A stretch of DNA of 22,101 nucleotides from Clostridiales bacterium UBA7573 (lineage in GTDB: Bacteria; Bacillota; Clostridia; Oscillospirales; CAG-272), in contig DLLB01000021.1 of assembly GCA_002477905.1 (NCBI GenBank), forward strand, positions 1 through 22,101, read 5' to 3'. The position numbers were made by a program, and so were the translations under genes. Below, in pieces: positions 15,094 to 22,080 of the stretch (position 1 is the first letter of the stretch; each line of letters begins with the position of its first letter). The notes beneath the pieces are model-generated. The model was not told the origin of the DNA. It ran no database searches and was given only the letters and a program-made list of their open reading frames with translations.

Positions 15094-15704
15094 CAGTCCT
15101 TTCTTTCTTCAAATTTCACTTCAATGGCATCCGGTTCATCCGCTTTCTGATGTCGGATGATCTTGACGGCGGTGAGTACGGTCGTCAGATTCAGAATGCC
15201 TTCCACCAACAATGCAATTCCGAGCAGGATCATCATAACATGCACGCTTTGCATCGGGCGGAAAATCAAAACACAGCCGCAGACGCCGGCAAAGATCGCC
15301 GTGCACAGAATGCCCCACCATCGGGTAATTCCGAAATGCCGCGCGTCCAAAGCAATCTGCACCTTGAACAACCCGTCTGCGAGGATCAGAATGCCAAGCA
15401 CCGTGCAGAAGAAGCTCAACATCCAATCCGGATAAAGCAGTAGCATCGCACCGAGCAACAGCATCAGGATTCCGGTGGCAAAATCATATTGAAAAGCAAG
15501 CCGGAACAGATCCCTTGAAAAATATCCGACCAGCTTCACCAGTCCGAATACGATCATGACTACGCCGAAGATCCTGCCGATCCATTGTACGGAAGGATCC
15601 GGTATCACGATCAGAAGTACACCGAGCGCACAAAGCAACACCGAGATCACAATATATCCGATCTTGGCAATTTTCATCGGTGCGGTAGAGCGTAACCTAC
15701 GCAT
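15093..15704 (-). CDS. HdeD/DUF308-like membrane protein
   Basis: This 203-aa protein is made of about six hydrophobic segments in pairs (for example IVISVLLCALGVLLIVIP and FATGILMLLLGAMLLLYPDW), as in the HdeD/DUF308 family, whose role is poorly known (acid resistance in enteric bacteria). The ATG at 15704 has GAGGGGGA about 8 nt upstream; the open frame extends further up but crosses the promoter. It is first in the operon and translationally coupled to the MMPL gene. The last 25 residues are charged and cytoplasmic. Confidence 0.8.
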   Translation of the reverse strand: MRRLRSTAPMKIAKIGYIVISVLLCALGVLLIVIPDPSVQWIGRIFGVVMIVFGLVKLVGYFSRDLFRLAFQYDFATGILMLLLGAMLLLYPDWMLSFFCTVLGILILADGLFKVQIALDARHFGITRWWGILCTAIFAGVCGCVLIFRPMQSVHVMMILLGIALLVEGILNLTTVLTAVKIIRHQKADEPDAIEVKFEERKD

Positions 15705-15746
15705 CTTGATTCCCCCTCTTGGTTCGTTTTTGTTTTTCCATCCGGT

Positions 15747-15775
15747 ATCATAGCAGAAAATTTGGTCAGCAACAA
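15747..15775 (-). promoter_or_regulatory. Promoter of the HdeD-MMPL-heptad operon
   Basis: On the minus strand TTGTTG (15775-15770) and TATGAT (15752-15747) are 17 nt apart, with TGC before the -10. It diverges from the lipoprotein promoter at 15890. Confidence 0.6.
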
Positions 15776-15795
15776 TGGGCAACTTCAATCGATCT

Positions 15796-15845
15796 GCCAA
15801 AAAATCAGGCAAATCCCCTTGGATTGCCGCAAAATCAGACAATCC
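15796..15845. repeat. Spaced direct repeat in the divergent regulatory gap
   Basis: GCCAAAAAATCAGGCAAATCC (15796-15816, 21 nt) returns as GCCGCAAAATCAGACAATCC (15827-15845 with small changes), about 30 bp apart, or three helical turns. Small inverted repeats are mixed in (GGCAAATCC with GGATTGCC). It lies upstream of the efflux promoter and of the divergent lipoprotein promoter. A regulator binding site is likely; which protein binds is unknown. Confidence 0.45.
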
Positions 15846-15889
15846 GCACCGCAGTGTCTGTTTTTGGTCAAATCCATGGCATTTGCCTA

Positions 15890-15919
15890 TTGACAATCTG
15901 TGAATTCTTATGTTATACT
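15890..15919 (+). promoter_or_regulatory. Sigma-A promoter for the lipoprotein gene
   Basis: A perfect TTGACA (15890-15895) and TATACT (15914-15919) are 18 nt apart. The leader would be about 70 nt. Confidence 0.75.
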
Positions 15920-15995
15920 AAGTCCGTATTCTTCGGCGGTCTGTTTGAAAAAAACATCGCAGTCAATCCAGATGTATATCTGAAGGAGTATCGTT

Positions 15996-16442
15996 ATGAA
16001 AAAAATTACAAAGGTCATCAGCATTGCTTTGGTTTTGGTCATGGCGCTTGCCGTTCTGACCTCCTGTAGCAAATATCCCGCACTGAAAAAGGCATTTGAA
16101 GCAAAAGAATACACGGAAAACACCACATTCACCGGTCTTGCGGAAACCATCAAGGAGCAACTCGGTAAGGAAGAATATGCGGTAGAAATGCATCTTCTGA
16201 CCAAGAGCAACGGCATCACTTCCGTGCTCATCGTCGAATTCAAATCCACCGAGGATCTGGCAAAGTTCTACAACGAAAGCAACACCGTACAGGGACTTGT
16301 CAAAGATATTTCCACAAATGAAGATCTGAAGAAAGTTTACGAAGCACTGGAGAATGCAGGTTACGTCAAAGGCAACTGCTTCTGCATTCCGCTGTCTGTG
16401 CTTTATGTCAACGAAATTACCACGATCGTAAAAGAGGCATAA
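15996..16442 (+). CDS. Small lipoprotein of unknown function
   Basis: This 148-aa protein has a lipoprotein signal peptide: positive N-terminus, hydrophobic core, and lipobox LTSC with the lipidated Cys24. The mature part of about 125 residues mixes helices and short strands and includes a CFC pair (Cys128, Cys130). I do not recognise a family. AAGGAG about 8 nt upstream supports the start. It faces away from the HdeD-MMPL operon and converges with the TetR gene, so it may belong to the same envelope-stress or efflux module (inference from position only). Confidence 0.75.
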   Translation: MKKITKVISIALVLVMALAVLTSCSKYPALKKAFEAKEYTENTTFTGLAETIKEQLGKEEYAVEMHLLTKSNGITSVLIVEFKSTEDLAKFYNESNTVQGLVKDISTNEDLKKVYEALENAGYVKGNCFCIPLSVLYVNEITTIVKEA

Positions 16443-16483
16443 TTCCCCGCTTCTGTTTCTTTGGCTGAAGAATACGCAAAAGC

Positions 16484-16528
16484 AAAGGAGATCCACCGCG
16501 CATGCGGTTTGGATCTCCTTTTTGTTTT
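16484..16528. terminator. Terminator between lipoprotein and TetR genes
   Basis: AAAGGAGATCCACCGC (16484-16499) pairs with 16504-16521 around GCAT, with a small bulge, then T-rich sequence to 16528. It is strong on the plus strand and lies where it could also stop the convergent TetR transcript. Confidence 0.8.
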
Positions 16529-16541
16529 ATGTTTTTTCTGT

Positions 16542-17114
16542 TTATTGGTTTTCAGATTTTGCATTCTGACTGCGGCGGATCAATTCGTCGGAAAGTCCGC
16601 GGCATAGCTCCGTGATATGTTGTATATCCGCAATCGCGTCATCTTTCATTCCATTTTCAATCCATTCGAACGAAAGTCCGAAAATTTCACACTTGAAAAA
16701 TAAAACCGTCAGATTCCGGTCGTATTCGCTGACAGTCCCCGGTGCAAACGCCGTATCCAAATAGGTGGACACCACATATTCGCACATCTTCATCATCCCT
16801 TTTTCATAGATGTCCCGGTTGACGGAATGATAGATATGCATCACCGCTTTTTTATTCCGCAAAGCAAATCCGAACGCCAGATTCACGCATTCCTCTAAAG
16901 AAGAAATCGTCGGATACTGCGCAATCACCCGATCCACTTCTTCTTTGACAATCTCCCCGATGAGCGTCGGAATATCCTGAAAGTGATAGTAAAAAGAGTT
17001 GCGGTTGATTCCGCAGTCCTCCACAATATCCCGCACGCTGATCTGGCTTAACGGCTGCTCGTTGAGCAATTTCAAAAAGGATTCCTTGATCGCCTGTTTT
17101 GTAAAGTTCGCCAT
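16542..17114 (-). CDS. TetR/AcrR-family transcriptional regulator
   Basis: This 190-aa protein has the TetR N-terminal helix-turn-helix (ISVRDIVEDCGINRNSFYYHF at about 25-45) followed by a helical ligand-binding and dimer domain. The FYYHF element is the usual recognition-helix end. TetR proteins repress efflux genes until a ligand binds. The nearby HdeD-MMPL operon is the obvious candidate target, together with its own gene. AGGAGA lies about 8 nt before the ATG at 17114. The leader contains an 11-nt direct repeat and an inverted repeat that may be its own operator. Confidence 0.88.
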   Translation of the reverse strand: MANFTKQAIKESFLKLLNEQPLSQISVRDIVEDCGINRNSFYYHFQDIPTLIGEIVKEEVDRVIAQYPTISSLEECVNLAFGFALRNKKAVMHIYHSVNRDIYEKGMMKMCEYVVSTYLDTAFAPGTVSEYDRNLTVLFFKCEIFGLSFEWIENGMKDDAIADIQHITELCRGLSDELIRRSQNAKSENQ

Positions 17115-17142
17115 ATGGTTTCTCCTGCTTTCTTTCCAACGG

Positions 17143-17171
17143 CCGATTTCAAAATTCGGTTTTCAAAATTC
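17143..17171 (-). promoter_or_regulatory. Candidate autoregulatory operator of the TetR gene
   Basis: TTTCAAAATTC occurs exactly at 17147-17157 and again at 17161-17171. The first copy lies within an imperfect palindrome CCGATTTCAAAATTCGG (17143-17159). The site is between the start of transcription and the ribosome binding site, a usual place for self-repression. Confidence 0.45.
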
Positions 17172-17177
17172 TTATTC

Positions 17178-17206
17178 AGTATACCGTAAAAATATGAATT
17201 TTTCAA
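17178..17206 (-). promoter_or_regulatory. Sigma-A promoter for the TetR gene
   Basis: On the minus strand TTGAAA (17206-17201) and TATACT (17183-17178) are 17 nt apart. Confidence 0.75.
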
Positions 17207-17218
17207 CGCCGTGCAAGG

Positions 17219-17246
17219 AAAAGACCGGAGCGCGCTTGCTCCGGTC
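17219..17246 (-). terminator. Terminator of the hydrogenase operon
   Basis: GACCGGAGC (17223-17231) pairs perfectly with GCTCCGGTC (17238-17246). In the minus-strand RNA the hairpin is followed by TTTTCC. It lies 15 nt after the stop of the last hydrogenase gene. Confidence 0.75.
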
Positions 17247-17260
17247 CTTTCTCTTTCGGG

Positions 17261-18688
17261 TTAATGTTTCAGCACGGACACCGCGTCCGAAATGGTTTTT
17301 TCGAATGCCTGTTTACCGTATTTATCGACTTCCGCCTTGTTCTTTTCGCCATGCGTCAGACATCCCGCACCGCCGATACAACCGCCGACGCAAGCCATGC
17401 CCTCGATAAAGTTTGCATCCAGTTTTCCTTTGCTCTTTTGGAGAAGCGCGATCTTACACTGCTCTATTCCGTCGCACACACAGGGTTTTAAGAGGAAATC
17501 CTCCAACCCCTGCTCTTTCAATCCCTCTACCACCGCGTCGGAAAGTCCGCCGCTGCGGGCAAAGATTCTGCCATAATAAGAAGCGTTATCCAAGACGCCT
17601 TCCGGCAATGTGGTAATATCCAGATCGCGGCTGTCGAAAAGCGCCTGCAATTCTTCAAACGTCATTGCCGCGTCTACATACGGTTTCACGCTGTCTTTCT
17701 GCACTTCCATCTTCTTTGCAGTGCAAGGACCGATAAAGACCACTTTACAAGGCGCTTCATGCTCTTTGATGTACTTTGCAATTGCCGCCATCGGAGAGAG
17801 ATTATGCGAAACGAACGGGACAAGATCCGGAAAGTTCTTTTCGATATAATCCACAAACGCCGGGCAACAGGAGCTGGTTAAAAAGCCTTTTTCCGCAAGT
17901 TCCTTAGATTCCGCCTGGGCAACCATATCCGCGCCGAGGGCAGCTTCGACTACGGTATGAAATCCCAGTTCTCTGAGTCCCGTAATGACCTGTCCCAGCT
18001 TGGCATAAGTAAACTGACTGGAGATGGACGGGGCTACGACCGCGTAGATCTTATAATTCTGATTGCCGTGACTACCTTTGAGCATATCAATGACATTCAG
18101 AATAAACGATTTATCGGTGATTGCGCCGAACGGGCACTGATACACACACGCGCCGCAGGAAATGCACTTTTCGTTATTGATGCACGCCTGCTTTTCCTCC
18201 CCCATGGAGATCGCTTTGACCTTGCAGGCAGTTTCACAGGGACGTTTGTAGTTGTAAATCGCGCTGTACGGGCAAACCTTTGCGCAACTTCCGCATTCCT
18301 TACATTTGGTCTTATCAATATGCGCCACATGGTTGGAATCAAACGTGATTGCGCCAAACCGACAGGCATCCTCGCACCGGTGTGCCAAGCATCCGCGGCA
18401 CGCATTGGTGACTTCATAGCCGCCCATCGGGCACTCGTCGCAGGCAATGTCAATGACTTCAATCACGTTATGATTGGCAGGATTGCCACCCATCGCGATT
18501 TTCACACGCTCCGCTAAAATTGCGCGCTCCTTGTATACGCAACAGCGCATGGTCGGGATCTTTCCGGGGACGATGGTCTTCGGAATATCCATTGCCGACT
18601 CCGGCAACCGATCCGCCCACGCTTCTCTTGCAACCTCTCGGAGAACTTTATATTTTAAGTGTTGGACTTTGGTATCAAATTTTCTCAC
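17261..18688 (-). CDS. Monomeric [FeFe] hydrogenase, group B-like
   Basis: This 475-aa iron-sulfur protein has a ferredoxin half and a hydrogenase H-cluster half. Cys pairs at 83/86, then CRGCLAHRCEDAC (97-109), CKECGSCAKVC (129-139) and CISCGACVYQC (175-185) bind [4Fe-4S] clusters. The H-cluster motifs are TSSCCPAF (271-278), GPCTAKK (320-326) and GMACVGGCIGG (430-440). These fit group B enzymes, which are poorly studied and thought to be ferredoxin-linked (family knowledge). An extra cysteine-rich stretch, KPCVCDGIEQC (401-411), is present. The start is a GTG at 18688: GGAGG at 18694-18698 lies 5 nt before it. A longer frame from 18751 would overlap the phosphatase gene by 46 bp and lacks such a site. 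It is the last gene of the operon. No maturase genes (hydE, hydF, hydG) are in the window. Confidence 0.85.
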   Translation of the reverse strand: MRKFDTKVQHLKYKVLREVAREAWADRLPESAMDIPKTIVPGKIPTMRCCVYKERAILAERVKIAMGGNPANHNVIEVIDIACDECPMGGYEVTNACRGCLAHRCEDACRFGAITFDSNHVAHIDKTKCKECGSCAKVCPYSAIYNYKRPCETACKVKAISMGEEKQACINNEKCISCGACVYQCPFGAITDKSFILNVIDMLKGSHGNQNYKIYAVVAPSISSQFTYAKLGQVITGLRELGFHTVVEAALGADMVAQAESKELAEKGFLTSSCCPAFVDYIEKNFPDLVPFVSHNLSPMAAIAKYIKEHEAPCKVVFIGPCTAKKMEVQKDSVKPYVDAAMTFEELQALFDSRDLDITTLPEGVLDNASYYGRIFARSGGLSDAVVEGLKEQGLEDFLLKPCVCDGIEQCKIALLQKSKGKLDANFIEGMACVGGCIGGAGCLTHGEKNKAEVDKYGKQAFEKTISDAVSVLKH

Positions 18689-18705
18689 AGCTTCCTCCGT
18701 TCTCC

Positions 18706-19878
18706 TTAAAAATAACTGACTTTGATTCGTTTGCCCATCTGTTTTAAGCATTTGGACAATTCTTCCACAAGATTCATTTTGATATTGAAGTTAATCGGCA
18801 AATCCGGGTTCTGATGCGCCGGATTCACGGCTCTACCAACATAGAAGTTAATATCGGTTGCTTCTTCAAACAGCATCCGGCAGATCAGCGACGCGCCGTC
18901 CTGCCCGCATCCCCATTTTTCATACAGTTTATTCTCCCCGATGGCATCTTTGGCGTATTCCACGACTTTATTGACCGTGATGACACCTTCCGTTACCAAA
19001 TCCACGCCCTCAATCTCCGCAGTCGGCGGGACGTCGCTTCGGATGAAATTCAAGCTGGCTTTAATGGGTTTGCCGAGATATTTCGCCGCAATGGAAGAAG
19101 TTGTACCGCCGCAGATGATATGTTTGCCCTCTTTCGAAAAGAACAACGACATCATCCGATTGCAATCATCGCGATTGGCAGGGGGACCGAACAGAATATT
19201 CATCGGTTCGCGCTTACGAATCTTGACAATACAAGCGGTTGCGTCATCACCGGGGCGCGATGCATAAAGCTTATTGACTTCATCAATCAGGATCGTAGCA
19301 AGCGTTTTTGCCGCATATCCCGCGACAGACACCGTCTCCATATAGGAAATAATATCTTCCCGCTTCCATCCGAAGTTGTAAGCAAGTCCGATCCCGGCGT
19401 GGGGGCATCCGTCGCTCATCGCGACGAAAATATCATTTTCCATCAGTTTGATAACGGATTTATAGATCTTCTTTCCGCCAATGTTCATTTCGCTTTTCGG
19501 ATAGTCAAAATTTTTGCCATCCCGCAACAAAATCACAAGCGGATTGTCATACTGAATCAGTTCCATTTCCCGGTTATCCACCAAATGCAAAATGGTAAAG
19601 GTAGAATACGCCACGCCGCGCACCGAACAGATCGGCAGAGTCTGCGCAATGGTCTGCACACAGTCCTCCAAAGTCAGTCCCTCTGCCATCATGGTGGAAA
19701 TGATCTTACTGGTCAAAGTGGAAAGAATACTGGCTTTGACACCGCTTCCGAGTCCATCCGCAAGCACAATGACCGTAGACGACTCACTTTGCTCCACAAT
19801 GTCCACATGATCGCCGCAAAGCTGTTCCCCGATGTGGTTGATGCTTCTGTAACCAATATCGGCGCAAAGATCATTCAT
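18706..19878 (-). CDS. SpoIIE/PP2C-type serine phosphatase with unknown C-terminal domain
   Basis: This 390-aa protein has a PP2C/SpoIIE-type phosphatase domain at about 1-222. Metal-binding motifs are ADGLGSG (40-46, Asp41), SDG (155-157) and GDDAT (210-214). In this family such enzymes dephosphorylate an anti-sigma-factor antagonist or similar partner. Residues about 226-390 form a second domain that I do not recognise. It contains CGGTTSSIAAKYLGK (256-270) and a GCGQDGAS stretch (323-330). The gene overlaps the HydS stop by 8 bp (ATGAATGA) and is followed 17 nt later by the group B hydrogenase, so all three are co-translated. Group C hydrogenases next to PP2C-like genes are known, so the likely role is output of the sensor (inference). 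Confidence 0.8.
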   Translation of the reverse strand: MNDLCADIGYRSINHIGEQLCGDHVDIVEQSESSTVIVLADGLGSGVKASILSTLTSKIISTMMAEGLTLEDCVQTIAQTLPICSVRGVAYSTFTILHLVDNREMELIQYDNPLVILLRDGKNFDYPKSEMNIGGKKIYKSVIKLMENDIFVAMSDGCPHAGIGLAYNFGWKREDIISYMETVSVAGYAAKTLATILIDEVNKLYASRPGDDATACIVKIRKREPMNILFGPPANRDDCNRMMSLFFSKEGKHIICGGTTSSIAAKYLGKPIKASLNFIRSDVPPTAEIEGVDLVTEGVITVNKVVEYAKDAIGENKLYEKWGCGQDGASLICRMLFEEATDINFYVGRAVNPAHQNPDLPINFNIKMNLVEELSKCLKQMGKRIKVSYF

Positions 19879-21547
19879 CGGAAATACTCTCCTTTAATTT
19901 GGTCAGGGCAATTTTGGTTTCCGCTGCAGTTTCTCCGAGCAACGACGCAATCTCCTGTACAATCCGCATCTGCTTATCCACCACGCGATCCGCAATTTCT
20001 ACGGTCTGACGGCTGATATTTTCCTTTTTCTCGCGTTCCGTTTCCTCATCGGTCACATCGCGCATAATGCAAACCAACATGTGATATGCACTGTCATAGA
20101 CAACCGTCTGTTCCACATATTTTTTATACTCCGCAAGATATACCCGCTGATCGCGGATACTGCGCTTGGTTTCCAACACCTTCAGGAACAGCGAGGGATC
20201 CAGAATCCGAATCACCTGATCGCCCAAAACATCCGATGCGGCACGGATATTCATGATCTTGCGTGCCGCCGCGTTGATCTGTTGGACTTCCAATGCGTCA
20301 TTTACCACAATCAAACCGTTTGGGGTATTGTTGACGATACAGTCTGAGAAGCTCTCCGCTTTCTCTTTTAAGTACGGCAGGCACATGGAAATTTCCGCTT
20401 TGCCATGGTAGATCGCAATGGCTTTTTCCCGACAGGTATTATATCCGCAGGAACCGCAGTTCAGCTCGTCCTCCGGTCTGGTCTTTCCCATCTTTTTCAA
20501 GATTTCCGCGATCTCACTTTCACTCGGCATACCGTTGCGGCGTTCAATGGGTTCAAATACTTTCCGCAGTTCCACGCTGTCCGGCTGTGCGACGTCAAAA
20601 TCCTCTTTGCCCGCATAATGCGCAACCGCTGTATAGTCCGCCACCGGCGACCGGTGATACTTTTCCATGACCGGTCCCCCAACGCAACTGCCCACACAAG
20701 CCGACATTTCAATAAAGCATTTATGAATTTTGCCGCTTTCAATATCCCGGAGTGCCGCCATACAGTTCTCCACCCCGTCGATGGCAAGATAGGTATAGCC
20801 CGGTGCATTCTGTGCCATGGTCTTCAGAATTCCGCCGGTCGTCGGGAAAAATCTTGCCCGGCTGTATTCCGTATCGTCCAGATCCGGCTCCAAAGAAATA
20901 TGCTCAGCCTCCAGCCACTTCGTCAGTTCCTCATAAGTCAGCACCGCATCCACCATTCCTTCGTAATGCGACGCTTCATCCTTTTTCGCAACACAAGGTC
21001 CGATAAATACCGTCTTTGCGTTGGGAATCCGTTTTTTCAGATCCGCGCAATGCGCCTGCATCGGGGACAAAACATCCGCAAGATACGGAAGCTCTGCGGG
21101 AAAATATTTCTGAACCAGCAAATTGACGGAATGACAACAGGAAGAAATTATCACATCCCGTTCTTCTTCCGCCAGCATCCGCTCATATTCCGTCTTGACA
21201 ATGGTCGCACCCACCGCGGTTTCCTCGCAGTCGGCAAATCCCAGTTTCTTCAGTGCCTTGCGCATTCCCTCAATGCCCACACCTTGATAATTGGCAATAA
21301 AAGAGGGCGCGAGACTGACATACACCGGATCACCCGATTGAATCAGCACTTTTACCTTTTCTGTCTCATCCACAATCTGCTTTGCATTCTGCGGACACAC
21401 TACAAAGCATTGTCCGCACAAAATGCACTCATTGCCGATGATATGCGCCTGATTTGCGGAAAAACGGATGGACTTCACCGGACAATGCCGGATACATTTA
21501 TAACAGTTTTTGCAGTTTGACTTTTTCAGCGTCAGACAATCTGCCAC
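19871..21547 (-). CDS. [FeFe]-hydrogenase-like sensor (group C, HydS) with PAS domain
   Basis: In order, this 558-aa protein has two [4Fe-4S] ferredoxin motifs (CKNCYKCIRHC at 12-22; CILCGQCFVVC at 41-51), an H-cluster domain with SSCCHS (135-140), GPCVAKK (183-189) and MSACVGSCVGG (281-291), a further Fe-S domain CGSCGYNTCREKA (364-376) with Cys389, a PAS domain (about 400-500), and a charged helical tail. The PAS domain and the changed first motif (His in place of Pro after CC) mark it as group C, thought to sense H2 rather than turn it over (family knowledge). It starts with GTG at 21547; AAGGAGG lies inside the end of the preceding ferredoxin gene, 2 nt away. Its stop overlaps the phosphatase start by 8 bp. 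Confidence 0.88.
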   Translation of the reverse strand: MADCLTLKKSNCKNCYKCIRHCPVKSIRFSANQAHIIGNECILCGQCFVVCPQNAKQIVDETEKVKVLIQSGDPVYVSLAPSFIANYQGVGIEGMRKALKKLGFADCEETAVGATIVKTEYERMLAEEERDVIISSCCHSVNLLVQKYFPAELPYLADVLSPMQAHCADLKKRIPNAKTVFIGPCVAKKDEASHYEGMVDAVLTYEELTKWLEAEHISLEPDLDDTEYSRARFFPTTGGILKTMAQNAPGYTYLAIDGVENCMAALRDIESGKIHKCFIEMSACVGSCVGGPVMEKYHRSPVADYTAVAHYAGKEDFDVAQPDSVELRKVFEPIERRNGMPSESEIAEILKKMGKTRPEDELNCGSCGYNTCREKAIAIYHGKAEISMCLPYLKEKAESFSDCIVNNTPNGLIVVNDALEVQQINAAARKIMNIRAASDVLGDQVIRILDPSLFLKVLETKRSIRDQRVYLAEYKKYVEQTVVYDSAYHMLVCIMRDVTDEETEREKKENISRQTVEIADRVVDKQMRIVQEIASLLGETAAETKIALTKLKESISDE

Positions 21548-21549
21548 AG

Positions 21550-21816
21550 TTATGCCTCCTTTGCCTTCTCCACTGCGGGAAGGATCGTTTCTTTCCAGAA
21601 ATCGCGGAAGGTTTCTTTGGTGATACCGGTATAAATATCATCGCCTACCGTCACGGTCACGCCGACGCGATTGCACTTACCGGTGCAAAAGCTACCGGTA
21701 AGTACAATTTCGTCTTCCATATGGTTGTCGGCAATATATTTTTGCAAAAGTTCCACAATTTCGGGTGCACCTTTCAAATGGCAGGAACTTCCGACACATA
21801 CTTGCACGAATATCAT
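21550..21816 (-). CDS. Thioredoxin-like [2Fe-2S] ferredoxin (NuoE-like), second copy
   Basis: This 88-aa protein has the four-cysteine set of thioredoxin-like [2Fe-2S] ferredoxins: CVGSSC (Cys7, Cys12) and SFCTGKC (Cys44, Cys48). It likely carries electrons, or senses redox state, beside HydS. It is a clear paralogue of the next gene upstream. AAAGGTG precedes the ATG at 21816. The last codons (AAG GAG GCA TAA) also form the ribosome binding site of HydS. Confidence 0.85.
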   Translation of the reverse strand: MIFVQVCVGSSCHLKGAPEIVELLQKYIADNHMEDEIVLTGSFCTGKCNRVGVTVTVGDDIYTGITKETFRDFWKETILPAVEKAKEA

Positions 21817-21820
21817 GCGT

Positions 21821-22060
21821 TTACACCTTTGCCTGAATTTCTTTTGCGAAGAAGTCCTTCACGGTATCCGGGCTGACGGAATAGAAACGATCATCCACCG
21901 TCACGCACACGCCCTCCTGGCATCTGCCCATGCAGAACGTGCCGCCCAGTTCCACCTTATCTGAAAGTCCTGCTTCGGAAATCAGATACTGCAGTTCCTC
22001 CACAATCTGTCTGGAGCCTTTGATATGGCAGGAGGATCCGATACATACTACAACTTTCAT
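21821..22060 (-). CDS. Thioredoxin-like [2Fe-2S] ferredoxin (NuoE-like), first copy
   Basis: This 79-aa protein has CIGSSC (Cys6, Cys11) and TFCMGRC (Cys43, Cys47), the NuoE-type [2Fe-2S] ligand set, as in its neighbour. AGGAG lies about 7 nt before the ATG at 22060. It is separated from the second copy by 4 nt. Two such small ferredoxins in a row suggest that each serves a different partner (inference). Confidence 0.85.
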   Translation of the reverse strand: MKVVVCIGSSCHIKGSRQIVEELQYLISEAGLSDKVELGGTFCMGRCQEGVCVTVDDRFYSVSPDTVKDFFAKEIQAKV

Positions 22061-22080
22061 GATATTTCTCCTAACTATCC

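Noticed and set aside
18689..18751. Upstream ATG extension of the group B hydrogenase
   Set aside because: It would overlap the phosphatase gene by 46 bp and has no ribosome binding site. The GTG at 18688 has GGAGG at good spacing.
18814..20016. Long open frame of 400 codons on the plus strand, antisense to the phosphatase gene
   Set aside because: It lies fully opposite coding sequence with clear PP2C and HydS motifs, has no ribosome binding site, and its translation looks like no protein family. It is a by-product of codon use on the other strand.
20405..21520. Long open frame of 371 codons on the plus strand, antisense to HydS
   Set aside because: Same reasons: the minus strand has perfect Fe-S and H-cluster motifs, while the plus-strand product is rich in Arg, His and Phe without any domain.
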